Shown: positions 26,083 through 38,469, counted from the first letter of the stretch. The stretch is 46,797 bases of DNA from Polaromonas sp. (GCA_004293655.1 RDZZ01000046.1:1-46797); one strand, 5' to 3'. Program-made: numbers and translations. Notes: a model not told the origin generated them from the letters alone.

Positions 26083-27063
26083 ATGCAACGTCGATCCATT
26101 TTTATCAAAACCACGCTGGCGGCATTGGCACTCGCCACAATTGCGGGCACAGCACTGGCGCAGGGTTATCCCAACAAAGTCATCAAGCTGCAGATTCCCT
26201 TTGCACCGGGCGGCACCACCGACATCATTGGGCGCGTGATTGCCGAGCCGCTGGGCAAGGCGTTGGGCCAAACCGTGGTGGTCGAAAACCGGGCCGGTGG
26301 CGGCGGTGTCGTGGGTGCCACTGAGCTGGCCCGAGCCACGCCTGACGGCTACACGCTGGGCATGGCCACGGTGTCCACCACGGCGGCCAACCCGGCGATC
26401 AACGCGAAAATCCCGTACAACACACTGACGGACTTCACGCCCATCATCAACATTGCCGCAACGCCAAACATTCTGGCGGTACACCCGAGTTTTCCTGCCA
26501 AAAACTTCAAGGAGTTTTTGGCCGAGGTCAAGAAAAGCCCAGGCAAATACTCGTTCTCATCGTCCGGCACGGGCACTATTGCACACCTGCAGATGGAGCT
26601 GTTCAAAAACTTGAACGCTACTTTCATCACGCACATTCCTTACCGTGGCTCTGGCCCGGCGCTCAACGACACTGTGGCCGGTCAGGTCAACATGATTTTT
26701 GACAACCTGCCGTCCGCCCTGCCGTTTGTTTTGCAAAAGCGGCTGGTGCCGATTGCCATTGCCGCACCGCAGCGCATTGCGGCGCTGCCAGACGTGCCGA
26801 CTTTCAAAGAGTTGGGTCTGGAGCCCGTCAACCGCATGGCCTACTATGGCTTGACCGCTCCCAAAGGTTTGCCAAGAGATGTGGTGGACAAAATCAATGC
26901 GGCCACCAAAAAAGCGCTGGAAGACCCGGCGGTGCGCAAGCGCATTGAAGACACGGGTTCTTTGGTCATTGGCAACACGCCTGAGCAGTTTGCAGAGCAG
27001 ATCAAGGCGGAATACGAGGTGTACAAAAAGGTGGTGACTTCCGCCAAGCTCACATTGGAGTGA
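26083..27063 (+). CDS. Bug-family tripartite tricarboxylate transport receptor
   Basis: Periplasmic solute receptor of 326 residues. The start at 26083 gives a signal peptide (MQRRSIFIKTTLAALALA, then IAGTALAQG). The mature part begins YPNKVIKLQIPFAPGGTTDI, with QTVVVENRAGGGG, THIPYRGSGPALND and DNLPSALPF, all hallmarks of Bug proteins, which bind carboxylates such as glutarate, nicotinate or terephthalate and often work with TctA/TctB. No TctA/TctB genes are in the window, so it is an orphan receptor, as is common in Burkholderiales. The ligand cannot be predicted. Confidence 0.92.
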   Translation: MQRRSIFIKTTLAALALATIAGTALAQGYPNKVIKLQIPFAPGGTTDIIGRVIAEPLGKALGQTVVVENRAGGGGVVGATELARATPDGYTLGMATVSTTAANPAINAKIPYNTLTDFTPIINIAATPNILAVHPSFPAKNFKEFLAEVKKSPGKYSFSSSGTGTIAHLQMELFKNLNATFITHIPYRGSGPALNDTVAGQVNMIFDNLPSALPFVLQKRLVPIAIAAPQRIAALPDVPTFKELGLEPVNRMAYYGLTAPKGLPRDVVDKINAATKKALEDPAVRKRIEDTGSLVIGNTPEQFAEQIKAEYEVYKKVVTSAKLTLE

Positions 27064-27131
27064 CGGGCGTAGAGCAATGTGCGCGCCATTGATTCAAGGC
27101 TGCAGTCCGTGCCGATTCATTTCGCCTTTAT

Positions 27132-27962
27132 TCAGCAGTTCAGGCACAGCAGTTCAAGTTCCACTGCATCAAACCCGGCGTGACGTCGGGCTGACAGGTT
27201 CAGCGGCCCTTTGACGCGTGGCGCGCCGTATTGGGCCGCCAGCAATGCGTAAGTCGCTACTGGCTCCAGTCCGCGCTGGGCACACAAGGCGCGGTACCAC
27301 TGGTTGCCAATGGCCACATGGCCGATTTCGTCACGCAGGATGACCTCCAGAATCTCTACTGCCCGCAGCGCGTGGGGTGTGCCCACCTTGCGCAGTTTGG
27401 CCTGCATGGGCGGTGTGGCGTCCAGGCCACGTGCCTCCAGCGTGCGTGGCACCAGGGCCATACGGGCCAGCACATCACCACTGGTTTTGGCCGTCATGTC
27501 CCACAAGCCCGTATGCGCCGGGAAATCGCCATAGTCATAACCCATGGTTTGCAGGTGCGCGCGCAGCAGGCTGAAGTGCTGTGCCTCTTCAACGGCTACT
27601 TTTAACCAGTCAAGATAATAGGCGTGCGGCATGCCGCCAAAGCGCCAGATGGCATCGAGTGCCAGGTTGATCGCGTTGAACTCGATGTGCGTGACGGCAT
27701 GCAGCAGGGCGGCCAAGCCTTCCGTGGTGAAAGGCGAGCGCTTGTGTACATCCAGGTGCGAGCGCAGCTCGGGCCTGGCGGGGCTACCGGGGAGCGCATC
27801 TGGCGTATCTGGCGCTTGAAAGTGTTGATCCGGTGCTATTGAAAATATAGCTGAAAGTCCGTACACACCGCGCACCAGAGCCACTTTTTGTGTGGGGTCT
27901 GGCTGCATCAGTGCTTGCAGGGCCAATTGGCGCAGCTCAGGGGGTGGCATCAAGGCAGTCAT
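27132..27962 (-). CDS. DUF455 ferritin-like protein
   Basis: Protein of 276 residues with a ferritin-like four-helix pattern. E94 in [17 protein letters not shown] (92-108), E125/E126 and H129 in [10 protein letters not shown], a later EARGLD, and [13 protein letters not shown] together can hold a di-metal centre. DUF455 proteins resemble MiaE-like and other ferritin-like oxygenases, but their substrate is not known. The ATG at 27962 lies close to the divergent gamma-carbonic anhydrase gene. An oddity is that residues about 25-43 are encoded by a sequence matching the dispersed GCTA-N9-TAGC repeat, so the N-terminus seems to have absorbed a repeat copy. Confidence 0.85.
   Translation of the reverse strand: MTALMPPPELRQLALQALMQPDPTQKVALVRGVYGLSAIFSIAPDQHFQAPDTPDALPGSPARPELRSHLDVHKRSPFTTEGLAALLHAVTHIEFNAINLALDAIWRFGGMPHAYYLDWLKVAVEEAQHFSLLRAHLQTMGYDYGDFPAHTGLWDMTAKTSGDVLARMALVPRTLEARGLDATPPMQAKLRKVGTPHALRAVEILEVILRDEIGHVAIGNQWYRALCAQRGLEPVATYALLAAQYGAPRVKGPLNLSARRHAGFDAVELELLCLNC
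27833..27888 (+). repeat. Dispersed GCTA-N9-TAGC repeat, copy G, inside the DUF455 gene
   Basis: GTGCTA, nine bases, TAGCTG, then GTCCGTACACACCGCGCACC and AGAGCCACTTTTTG. Spacing and the terminal AGAGCC plus T-rich tail match copies A and F. It lies in the 5' part of the DUF455 frame without interrupting it. Confidence 0.5.
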
Positions 27963-28041
27963 GAGCAGATTGTCGGTGATGCAAGCACTTGCTGCTCCTT
28001 ACAATCAGAGCATTTCAAACACAACACAACACAACACAGAC

Positions 28042-28566
28042 ATGGCCTTTCATCAGCTTGACGACCTCCAACCTGCCGTAGCGGCGACTGCATGGGTGGC
28101 TGACAGTGCCCAGGTCATTGGCCATGTGACGCTCGGTGAGCACAGCAGCGTCTGGTTTGGCGTGGTGATTCGGGGTGACACCTCCACCATCAGCGTAGGC
28201 AAAGGCTCCAACGTGCAAGACAACAGCGTCTTGCATGCAGACCACGGCATGCCGCTGGTCATCGGCGAGGGCGTGACCGTGGGTCACCAGGCCATGCTGC
28301 ACGGCTGCACTGTGGGCAACAACTGCCTGATCGGCATCGGTGCCATTGTCTTGAATGGCGCGAAGATTGGAAACAATTGCCTGGTCGGGGCGGGTGCGCT
28401 GGTCACAGAGGGCAAAGAGTTCCCGGATGGCTCGATGATCATCGGCAGCCCCGCCAAGGCTGTACGCATGTTGTCGCCCGAGCAAATACAGGGTTTAAAA
28501 ATGAGCGCGGAGTCTTATATAGCCAATGCACGCCGTTACAAGGCGGGGCTTAAAAAGCTGGCTTGA
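28042..28566 (+). CDS. Gamma-class carbonic anhydrase family protein
   Basis: Left-handed beta-helix hexapeptide protein of 174 residues. [20 protein letters not shown] leads into the metal site, with zinc-ligand candidates H65 (LHADHG), H82 and H87 ([10 protein letters not shown]). This pattern marks the YrdA/PaaY/CaiE branch of gamma-carbonic anhydrases, in which real activity varies. The start at 28042 fits the family; the frame upstream is non-coding and contains a short CACAA tandem repeat (28018-28039) in place of a clear Shine-Dalgarno. It is divergent from the DUF455 gene. Confidence 0.92.
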   Translation: MAFHQLDDLQPAVAATAWVADSAQVIGHVTLGEHSSVWFGVVIRGDTSTISVGKGSNVQDNSVLHADHGMPLVIGEGVTVGHQAMLHGCTVGNNCLIGIGAIVLNGAKIGNNCLVGAGALVTEGKEFPDGSMIIGSPAKAVRMLSPEQIQGLKMSAESYIANARRYKAGLKKLA

Positions 28567-28692
28567 AGCGTGCAGAGCCTAAGAAAATTCAATCTTCCAC
28601 TTCGCGCTCTTTGCAGCTTTGCGCCTTTGCGTTGGAAACTTCTCAGGAGTTCTGAGTAGTTACGGTGCTTTCAAATTTTTAATTGGCTCAAC

Positions 28693-29661
28693 ATGTCTGA
28701 ACTCCACAAATTTATCTTCGATGGCCTGCCGGTTCGCGGCATGCTGGTTCGCCTGACAGACGCCTGGCAGGAAATCCTCAAACGCCGCCAGGATGCCGGG
28801 GGTTACCCGCAAGAAGTCATGCACCTGCTCGGTGAAATGACCGCCGCCGGGGCGCTGATGCAAGGCAACATCAAATTCAACGGCGCGCTGATTTTGCAGA
28901 TTTTTGGCGATGGGCCGGTCAAGCTCGCTGTTGCAGAGGTGCAGTCTGACCTGAGCTTGCGTGCTACAGCCACGGTTACCGCGTCGGTTGACGCAGGCAG
29001 CTCGCTGAGCCAGCTGGTCAATGTCAACAACCAAGGGCGTTGCGCGATCACGCTGGATCCGAAAGACAAGTTTCCTGGTCAGCAGGCCTACCAGGGCGTG
29101 GTGCCGTTGTTTGGCGACCAGCATGAAAAAATTGAAAAACTGAGCGACGTGCTGGCACATTACATGCTTCAAAGCGAGCAGCTTGACACCCAACTGATTC
29201 TGGCCGCTGACGGCAATGTTGCCGCTGGCCTTTTGATTCAGCGCTTGCCTGTCACAGGGCAGGGCAACCTGCAAGGACAGCTGGACAGTGATGCCAACGA
29301 AGACGAAATCGGTAAAAACGAAGACTACAAACGCATTGCCATTCTGGCCTCGACGCTCAAGCGCGAAGAACTGCTGACGCTCGACGTTGACACGATCTTG
29401 CACCGCCTGTTTTGGGAAGAGCCCATCACCCGGTTTGAGCCTTTGACGCCAAAATTTGCCTGCAGTTGCTCGCGTGAGCGCGTGGCCAACATGCTGCGCA
29501 GTCTGGGCGTGGAAGAAATTGAAAACATCATTGCCGAGCGCGGCAGCGTCAGTGTGACGTGCGAGTTTTGTGGTTCGCAAAACGAGTTTGACCCGGTGGA
29601 TGCCGCGCAGTTGTTCACTCACCCAGACCGCCAGCAGCCGCCAACTCCAACGGTGCAATAG
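28693..29661 (+). CDS. hslO: Redox-regulated chaperone Hsp33
   Basis: Cytosolic holdase activated by oxidative stress through zinc release and disulphide formation. The 322-residue protein begins SELHKFIFDGLPVRGMLVRL, has GALMQGNIKFNG and YMLQSEQLDTQL in the core, and ends with the four-cysteine zinc switch: C257 and C259 in CSC, and C290 and C293 in CEFC. All redox cysteines are present, so a working chaperone is expected. It stands alone between the carbonic anhydrase gene and the convergent ftsB. Confidence 0.95.
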   Translation: MSELHKFIFDGLPVRGMLVRLTDAWQEILKRRQDAGGYPQEVMHLLGEMTAAGALMQGNIKFNGALILQIFGDGPVKLAVAEVQSDLSLRATATVTASVDAGSSLSQLVNVNNQGRCAITLDPKDKFPGQQAYQGVVPLFGDQHEKIEKLSDVLAHYMLQSEQLDTQLILAADGNVAAGLLIQRLPVTGQGNLQGQLDSDANEDEIGKNEDYKRIAILASTLKREELLTLDVDTILHRLFWEEPITRFEPLTPKFACSCSRERVANMLRSLGVEEIENIIAERGSVSVTCEFCGSQNEFDPVDAAQLFTHPDRQQPPTPTVQ

Positions 29662-29729
29662 CAGGCCACAGTAAAAAGTACCCGACTGGCATCAGCGGTG
29701 CCTGGCAGGCAGCCCGCCATGCAGTCTCG

Positions 29730-30011
29730 CTATTTCGAGGGAACGACCTGCACAAATATTTCATTGGGCTTGACCATGCCCAACTCGCTGCGTGCTTTTT
29801 CTTCCACCATTTCAAGACCTTCTTTCAAGTCCCGAACCTCAGCGCTCAGCTGGTCATTACCGGTTTGCGCCTTGGCGTTTTTGATCAGCTGCTCGTCCAG
29901 TCGGCGCTGCATGTCACGCACGTTGGGAATGCTGCCCCGACCCATCCAGAGTTGCGCCTGGAAAGCACCCAGCAACGCAATCAGGATGACAAGAACAAAA
30001 CGGTTTGCCAA
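29730..30011 (-). CDS. ftsB: Cell division protein FtsB
   Basis: Small bitopic inner-membrane protein of 93 residues that forms the FtsQLB complex and signals septal peptidoglycan synthesis. One N-terminal membrane helix (FVLVILIALLGAFQAQLW, about 5-22) is followed by a coiled coil (DMQRRLDEQLIKNAK to VEEKARSELGMVKPNE). The ending ARSELGMVKPNEIFVQVV is typical for FtsB. It lies 48 bases downstream of eno, the usual arrangement in beta- and gammaproteobacteria. Confidence 0.94.
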   Translation of the reverse strand: MANRFVLVILIALLGAFQAQLWMGRGSIPNVRDMQRRLDEQLIKNAKAQTGNDQLSAEVRDLKEGLEMVEEKARSELGMVKPNEIFVQVVPSK

Positions 30012-30059
30012 GGGTGGTCAGCAGCGGCTATGTGCAGTGATACGCAGTTTTGTGCGGGT

Positions 30060-31343
<1,284 letters not shown>

Positions 31344-31387
31344 TTAGGGGCTTTCAAAAAGGTTGCAAAAAAACAAAAAGGTAAAAA

Positions 31388-31678
31388 TCAAACGCCTTCA
31401 ATCACCACCATGCGCATCACCGATGCGCCCTGGCGTGCTGCAATGGCGGCGGTGTATTCAACCGACTGGTAGTAATCCCTGGCCTGTGCCAATGAAGGAA
31501 ATTTCAAGATCACGACCCGGTCAGGTGTCCAGTCGCCTTCGAGCACTTCAACTGCACCACCCCGCACGCAAAACTCCGCGCCGTAGGTTTGAGCTGCAAT
31601 CGTCGAGAGCTTTCGGTACTCTGAGTATTGTTCTGGGTTCGTGACTGTGACATTGGCGATGATGTAGGCAGAGGGCAT
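31388..31678 (-). CDS. DUF1330 family protein
   Basis: Small protein of 96 residues with the ferredoxin-like dimeric alpha/beta-barrel fold typical of DUF1330: SAYIIANVTVTNPEQYSEYR at the start, GAEFCVRGG, LEGDWTPDRVVILKFPS and ARDYYQSVEYTAA. The biochemical function is unknown. It begins three bases after the kdsA stop and sits before eno, so it probably shares the pyrG-kdsA-eno transcript. Confidence 0.9.
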   Translation of the reverse strand: MPSAYIIANVTVTNPEQYSEYRKLSTIAAQTYGAEFCVRGGAVEVLEGDWTPDRVVILKFPSLAQARDYYQSVEYTAAIAARQGASVMRMVVIEGV

Positions 31679-31681
31679 GGG

Positions 31682-32539
31682 TCAAACTCCGAAGTTGTTT
31701 TCTAAAAAGCCATTTTTCTTGGTCACACGGTCCAGCTCAAGCAGGGTTTCGAGCAGCGCTTTCATGTGCTTGAGCGGCACAGCATTTGGCCCATCGCTCA
31801 TGGCTTTAGCGGGATCGGGATGTGTTTCCATGAACAGACCTGCGACACCTGCAGCGACGGCCGCACGCGCCAGCACCGGTACCATCTCGCGCTGGCCGCC
31901 GCTGCTGGTGCCATTGCCTCCCGGAAGCTGCACCGAGTGCGTTGCATCAAACACCACCGGGGCACGGGTTTCGCGCATGATCGCCAGGCTGCGCATGTCT
32001 GACACCAGGTTGTTGTAGCCAAAGCTGGCACCCCGCTCACAGGCCATGAAGCGGTCTTCGCTCAGGCCTTTTTCGCGTGCCGCAGCGCGCGCTTTGTCGA
32101 TGACGTTCTTCATGTCACCAGGGGCCAGAAACTGGCCTTTTTTGATATTGACGGGTTTGCCGGATTGCGCCACAGCATGAATAAAGTCGGTCTGGCGGCA
32201 CAGAAAAGCGGGTGTCTGCAGCACGTCAACGATGGCAGCGACTGCAGGTATATCGACTTCTGAATGCACGTCCGTGAGGATGGCAACACCCAGATCGCGC
32301 TTGACCTTGGCCAGTATTTCAAGACCCTTGTGCATGCCCGGCCCCCGAAAAGTCGTGCCGCTGGAACGGTTGGCCTTGTCGTAACTTGACTTGAAAATAA
32401 ACGGTATGCCCAAGCTGGACGTGATGTCCTTGAGTGTGCCAGCCGTGTCCATCTGCAATTGCTCGGACTCGATCACACACGGCCCTGCAATCAGGAAAAA
32501 GGGTTGGTCCAGTCCAATCTTGAATCCGCAAAGCTGCAT
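31682..32539 (-). CDS. kdsA: 3-deoxy-8-phosphooctulonate (KDO-8-P) synthase
   Basis: Condenses arabinose-5-phosphate with phosphoenolpyruvate for lipopolysaccharide KDO synthesis; 285 residues. The start at 32539 follows CAAGG; the open frame upstream is within pyrG. Hallmarks are [71 protein letters not shown] and [11 protein letters not shown]. The ATG is 31 bases after the pyrG stop. Confidence 0.96.
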   Translation of the reverse strand: MQLCGFKIGLDQPFFLIAGPCVIESEQLQMDTAGTLKDITSSLGIPFIFKSSYDKANRSSGTTFRGPGMHKGLEILAKVKRDLGVAILTDVHSEVDIPAVAAIVDVLQTPAFLCRQTDFIHAVAQSGKPVNIKKGQFLAPGDMKNVIDKARAAAREKGLSEDRFMACERGASFGYNNLVSDMRSLAIMRETRAPVVFDATHSVQLPGGNGTSSGGQREMVPVLARAAVAAGVAGLFMETHPDPAKAMSDGPNAVPLKHMKALLETLLELDRVTKKNGFLENNFGV

Positions 32540-32570
32540 GGTGCTCAGTCCTTGAAATGATCGACGTGCT

Positions 32571-34280
<1,710 letters not shown>

Positions 34281-34346
34281 TTATAGGTGGTGGTCTCTGG
34301 TGCATCGGCTGTCTGCACCCGCTCGCAAGCTGATACATTGCCCTGC

Positions 34347-35669
34347 ATGATTCATCCGACGACAAACCAGACCCTCGACACCCAGCCGCTGCAATGCGAA
34401 GAGGACAGGGGTGAACCGCTCGACCTGGCTGGCAAGCACCTGGTGCTGGGCTTGTCGGGCGGGATTGCCTGCTACAAATCAGCCGAATTGTGCCGAGCAT
34501 TGATCAAAGCGGGCGCGACAGTGCAGGTGGTCATGACCGAAGCCGCCGGGCAGTTCATCACTCCTGTGACCATGCAGGCACTCAGCGGCAGGCCGGTCTA
34601 CACCAGCCAGTGGGACAGTCGGCCAGCCGGTGGTGTGGCCAACAGCATGGCGCACATCAACTTGTCGCGTGAAGCTGATGCGATTTTGATTGCGCCTTGC
34701 AGTGCCGATTTTCTGGCCAAGCTGGCGCATGGGCGTGCCGACGATCTGCTCAGTTTGATGTGTCTGGCGCGCCCCCTGGACAAGGTGCCGCTGTTGCTGG
34801 CCCCGGCCATGAACCGGGAAATGTACGCGCACCCGGCGACTCAGCGCAATTTGGCACAACTGCAGGCAGACGGTGCCACGGTGCTGGGCGTAGGCACCGG
34901 CTTTCAGGCGTGCGGCGAAACAGGCGATGGCCGCATGCTGGAGCCAGAGCAGTTGTTGGAAGACATGATTGCATTTTTCGCGCCCAAGGTATTGGCTGGG
35001 CAGCGGGTACTGGTCACAGCCGGGCCTACTTATGAGGCGATTGACCCGGTACGCGGTATCACCAATTTGTCCAGTGGCAAGATGGGTTTTGCCATAGCGC
35101 GCGCTGCCCGTGAGGCCGGTGCCGAGGTCACACTGGTCGCTGGCCCTGTGAGCCTGAGCACACCGCGTGGCGTCATCCGCATTGACGTGAAATCAGCACA
35201 AAACATGCTGGAGGCGGTTGTCTCACTTGCACCAGCTGCTAGTGTTTTTATAGCAACTGCAGCAGTTGCCGACTGGCGGCCTGCGGCCCCATCGCAGCAA
35301 AAAATTAAAAAAGACGGCTCCGGGCAGGCACCGTCTCTGACGTTTGCGGAGAACGTGGATATTCTGGCAACCGTGGCGCAATCGGCAGCAGGCCAGTCAG
35401 GTGTGCTTTTCTGCGTTGGCTTTGCGGCTGAAAGCCATGATCTGCATGAAAACGCCCAGGCCAAACGTCTGCGCAAGAAAGTTCCTTTGCTGGTCGGCAA
35501 TATCGGCCCGGACACGTTCGGGCAAGACCACAATGCGCTGCTGCTGGTGGACGCGCACGGCAGCACCGCCTTGCCACGCGCCTCCAAACTGTTCCTGGCC
35601 CGGCGTCTGGTGCGCGAAATTGCAACGCGCATCAAGGGCACAAGCGCCAATGCACAAGCAACAACCTAG
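34347..35669 (+). CDS. coaBC: Bifunctional phosphopantothenoylcysteine synthetase/decarboxylase CoaBC
   Basis: Two consecutive steps of coenzyme A synthesis, 440 residues from the ATG at 34347. The CoaC flavoprotein half has LGLSGGIACYKSAEL (34-48), the active-site His at H103 (HINLSREADAILIAP), PAMNREM (153-159) and C189 in ACGETGDGRM. The CoaB half has TAGPTYEAIDPVRGITN, SSGKMGFAIA and FIATAAVADWRPA followed by KIKKDG. The first about 28 residues are an N-terminal extension. dut follows after 15 bases, so the two are likely cotranscribed. Confidence 0.95.
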   Translation: MIHPTTNQTLDTQPLQCEEDRGEPLDLAGKHLVLGLSGGIACYKSAELCRALIKAGATVQVVMTEAAGQFITPVTMQALSGRPVYTSQWDSRPAGGVANSMAHINLSREADAILIAPCSADFLAKLAHGRADDLLSLMCLARPLDKVPLLLAPAMNREMYAHPATQRNLAQLQADGATVLGVGTGFQACGETGDGRMLEPEQLLEDMIAFFAPKVLAGQRVLVTAGPTYEAIDPVRGITNLSSGKMGFAIARAAREAGAEVTLVAGPVSLSTPRGVIRIDVKSAQNMLEAVVSLAPAASVFIATAAVADWRPAAPSQQKIKKDGSGQAPSLTFAENVDILATVAQSAAGQSGVLFCVGFAAESHDLHENAQAKRLRKKVPLLVGNIGPDTFGQDHNALLLVDAHGSTALPRASKLFLARRLVREIATRIKGTSANAQATT

Positions 35670-35684
35670 CGAATCCAAGAAACC

Positions 35685-36131
35685 ATGAAAATTGACGTCA
35701 AGATCATTGACCCGCGCCTTCACGGCAAGCTTCCCGACTACGCCACACCCGGCAGCGCGGGCCTTGACCTGCGCGCCTGCCTCGATGCGCCGTTGACGCT
35801 GGCCGCCAATGCCTGGCAACTGGTGCCTGTGGGTATCGCCATTTACCTGCACAACTCCGGTTATGCCGCGTTGATTTTGCCGCGCTCCGGCTTGGGCCAC
35901 AAACACGGCATTGTGCTGGGCAACCTGGTAGGTTTGATTGATAGCGACTACCAGGGGCAGTTGATGGTCAGCGCCTGGAACCGCAGTGATGTGCCCTTTA
36001 CCATCGAGCCTATGGAGCGCATTGCGCAGCTGGTGGTTGTACCAGTGCAGCAAGTGCAATTTAACGTGGTGACTGAATTCGCTGCCAGCCAGCGTGGCGA
36101 AGGTGGTTACGGCTCGACTGGCAACGCCTGA
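35685..36131 (+). CDS. dut: dUTP diphosphatase
   Basis: Trimeric enzyme that hydrolyses dUTP to dUMP, keeping uracil out of DNA and feeding dTMP synthesis; 148 residues. The five conserved motifs are visible: [49 protein letters not shown] and [10 protein letters not shown] (the flexible C-terminal motif over the active site). It follows coaBC directly, a pairing widespread in proteobacteria. Confidence 0.97.
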   Translation: MKIDVKIIDPRLHGKLPDYATPGSAGLDLRACLDAPLTLAANAWQLVPVGIAIYLHNSGYAALILPRSGLGHKHGIVLGNLVGLIDSDYQGQLMVSAWNRSDVPFTIEPMERIAQLVVVPVQQVQFNVVTEFAASQRGEGGYGSTGNA

Positions 36132-36178
36132 GGCCTGAGCTGATGGGGCAACCCGACGCACTGCAAAAATTTGCGCGC

Positions 36179-36703
36179 TCAGTGCAATGTGGAGCCGTCC
36201 GGTGTCGGCGCTTCAAGTTTGAAAAAGCCGATGCCCATGGAGCCATGGCCAATTTCCGCTTCACTGGCTTGTCGCACTGATTGGACTTTCAAGCTGAGCC
36301 GAATCGCTATTCCTGCCAGCGGATGGTTGCCGTCCAGCACCACATGCTCGGGGTAAATTTCTGTAGCCGTGTAGATTTTTTCTTTGGGTATGTCGGGCGA
36401 AGAGCCTGCCGGAAGCGCCATGCCATCGAAAATCATGCCTTCTTCCAGCTCTGCAGGAAATACAGCGCGAGGTTCGAGAAAAACAAGATTCTCGTCATAG
36501 TCGCCAAAAGCCTGGTTTGGCTCTAGGTGCAGATCCAGCGTGTCGCCTGCAATCTGTCCTTGCAGAGCTGCTTGAATGCTTGCGAGCAAATCATCGCCAC
36601 CCAGTAGAAACTCGACCGGCTCGTCAAGCTCGTCGAGCACTTCGCCCAACGTGTCTTTTAATGTCCAGGTCAAAGCAACAACGCATTGTGGAGTGATTTT
36701 CAT
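36179..36703 (-). CDS. FKBP-type peptidyl-prolyl isomerase (SlyD/SlpA-like)
   Basis: Prolyl isomerase/chaperone of 174 residues. It starts KITPQCVVALTWTLKDTLGE, followed by PVEFLLGGDDLLASIQAAL and GDTLDLHLEPNQAFGDYDE, the pattern of SlyD-like FKBPs with an inserted chaperone flap. The metal-binding His-rich tail of true SlyD is absent, so SlpA-like or a short SlyD homologue fits better. It is encoded opposite to dut and divergent from roxA. Confidence 0.88.
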   Translation of the reverse strand: MKITPQCVVALTWTLKDTLGEVLDELDEPVEFLLGGDDLLASIQAALQGQIAGDTLDLHLEPNQAFGDYDENLVFLEPRAVFPAELEEGMIFDGMALPAGSSPDIPKEKIYTATEIYPEHVVLDGNHPLAGIAIRLSLKVQSVRQASEAEIGHGSMGIGFFKLEAPTPDGSTLH

Positions 36704-36717
36704 CCGACAATTGTCCC

Positions 36718-37929
36718 ATGGATGTCAATCAACCTTTGTTACTTCTCGCTGGCTTGACGCCTGCACAGTTCATGCGTCGCCATTGGCAAAAAAAACCTTT
36801 ACTGGTCAGGGGTGCCCTGCCAGATTTCAAGCCCCTGCTGAGCCGCCCCGAGTTGTTCAGGTTGGCCGCACAAGAAGGGGTGGAGTCCCGGCTCATTGTT
36901 CAAAGCCATGCCAACTGGCGCATGACGCAAGGCCCATTTGCGCCGCGCAGCCTGCCTGCCTTGAGCCTGCCTGCCTGGACGCTGCTGGTGCAAGGTGTCG
37001 ATTTGCACGCGCACAAAGCACATCAGTTGCTGCAACAATTTAGGTTCATACCTGACGCGCGCCTTGATGATCTGATGGTCTCGTTTGCCACACCGGGCGG
37101 TGGTGTAGGGCCACACTTTGACAGCTATGACGTCTTTCTGTTGCAGGCCAGCGGGCGGCGGCGCTGGAAAATAAGCCGGCAAAAAGACCTGACCCTGCAG
37201 CCTGACGCACCGCTCAAAATTTTGCAAAATTTTGCGCCAGAAGAAGAATTTGTTCTGGATGCAGGTGACATGCTTTACTTGCCTCCCCGTTATGCCCACG
37301 AAGGTGTTGCCGAAGAGGCTGTTGACTCCAACGGCAAGGCCATTGATTGCATGACTTACTCGGTTGGATTCAGGGCGCCGGCAAAGCGTGAGCTGGCCGC
37401 GGAGTTGCTGCATCGTCTGGCCGAGTTTTCAGACAACGAGAGCGAAGACGAGGGCAAGGGCGACAAGCCATCTGGCATTGCAGGTCAGCGCCAGCGGGCT
37501 GCAACGCGCTATCGGGACCCTGACCAGATGGCCACCGCCACACCCGGCGCGATGCCGCAGGGTTTGGCGGCGTTCGCCACGCAGGCCGTCTTTGAGGCGT
37601 TGCAAGACCCCCAGGCTGTGGCTTGCGCGCTGGGTGAGTACATGACCGAGTTGAAGTCTTCTGTGTGGTTTGATGAGGTGACCGTGTCATGGGCTCCGCA
37701 AGACAGGGTCAGCCTTTGCCTGGCCCCGCAAACACGCATGCTGTATGACACCCACCACGTGTTTATCAACGGTGAAAGCTACCTCGCCAAGGGCGCAGAT
37801 GCCCGGCTGATGCAGCGTCTGGCTGACCAGCGCAAATTGACTGCTGCCGAGCTTGTCAAGGCCAGCCCGGCGGCACGCAGCCTGCTGACAGACTGGCATG
37901 ATGCCGGATGGCTGGTGGCGGGTCTTTAG
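36718..37929 (+). CDS. roxA: Ribosomal oxygenase (JmjC/cupin 2-oxoglutarate dioxygenase), RoxA/YcfD-like
   Basis: Predicted Fe(II)/2-oxoglutarate oxygenase that hydroxylates an arginine of ribosomal protein L16; 403 residues. HWQKKPLLVRGALPDF at 22-37 is the family N-terminus. The iron triad is H133 and D135 in GPHFDSYDVFLLQ plus H194 in LPPRYAHEGV. ASGRRRWKI follows the first strand, and a winged-helix-like C-terminal region completes the usual architecture. The L16 target is inferred from similarity to YcfD. An uncharacterised gene follows 21 bases downstream. Confidence 0.9.
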   Translation: MDVNQPLLLLAGLTPAQFMRRHWQKKPLLVRGALPDFKPLLSRPELFRLAAQEGVESRLIVQSHANWRMTQGPFAPRSLPALSLPAWTLLVQGVDLHAHKAHQLLQQFRFIPDARLDDLMVSFATPGGGVGPHFDSYDVFLLQASGRRRWKISRQKDLTLQPDAPLKILQNFAPEEEFVLDAGDMLYLPPRYAHEGVAEEAVDSNGKAIDCMTYSVGFRAPAKRELAAELLHRLAEFSDNESEDEGKGDKPSGIAGQRQRAATRYRDPDQMATATPGAMPQGLAAFATQAVFEALQDPQAVACALGEYMTELKSSVWFDEVTVSWAPQDRVSLCLAPQTRMLYDTHHVFINGESYLAKGADARLMQRLADQRKLTAAELVKASPAARSLLTDWHDAGWLVAGL

Positions 37930-37950
37930 CCACTGAATCTGCGAGACGCC

Positions 37951-38469
37951 ATGCATCTTGACGACAACCACACCGCGCCTGACCTGCCTGCCTTGCCGGA
38001 AGGGCGATTCAACAGTCCCAGCGAGTTTTCTGCATTGATCCGCCTGGCGTTTGCCACAGCTGCAGCCAGCGGCTGGCGTGAAATCACCTTGAGCGACAGC
38101 AACTTTGAGGACTGGCCTTTAGGTGAGCGCGCAGTCGCGCAGTCGCTGAGCGACTGGTCTCGATCAGGCCGCAAGCTGACCATGCTGGCCAGAAATTACG
38201 ATGAGGTCATGCGGCGTCATGCCCGGTTTGTGACGTGGCGACGCACTTGGGCGCACATTATTGAATGCCGCAAGAACACACAGCTGTCAGCGGACGACTG
38301 GCCCAGTGGGTTGTGGAGTCCGGTCTGGGTTCTCCAACGGCTCGATTTGGCACATTGCACAGGTGTTGTCAGCTCCGAGCCTGCCCGGCGCGTGGTGTTC
38401 AAAGAGCGACTCGATGAGTGTTGGCGCAGAAGCTCCCCAGGTTTTCCTGCCACCACATTGGGCATTTAA
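37951..38469 (+). CDS. Hypothetical protein downstream of roxA
   Basis: Protein of 172 residues with no signal peptide or membrane helix. I do not recognise the family. It is rich in Trp and Arg, with FSALIRLAFATAAASGWREI, DWPLGERAVAQSLSDWSRSG, LTMLARNYDEVMRRHARFVTW, and a later GLWSPVWVLQRLDLAH. The alternation of WREITLSDSNFEDWPLGE and LTMLARNYDE looks like an alpha/beta fold that would position a phosphodiesterase-like or regulatory surface, but no catalytic motif is evident. Close spacing suggests cotranscription with roxA. Confidence 0.8.
   Translation: MHLDDNHTAPDLPALPEGRFNSPSEFSALIRLAFATAAASGWREITLSDSNFEDWPLGERAVAQSLSDWSRSGRKLTMLARNYDEVMRRHARFVTWRRTWAHIIECRKNTQLSADDWPSGLWSPVWVLQRLDLAHCTGVVSSEPARRVVFKERLDECWRRSSPGFPATTLGI

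Noticed and set aside
26083-27063. Bug receptor and AEC permease as one transport system
   Set aside because: Bug receptors work with TctA/TctB-type membrane proteins; AEC permeases have no known link to them, and the genes are divergent.
27970-28005. TTGTCG/TACAAT pair as a promoter for the gamma-carbonic anhydrase gene
   Set aside because: The spacer is 24 bases, too long for a sigma-70 promoter.
35238-35270. GCTA-N9-TAGC core within coaBC
   Set aside because: Only the core matches; the flanks do not follow the repeat and the encoded FIATAAVADWRP is a conserved CoaB motif, so chance is likelier than insertion.
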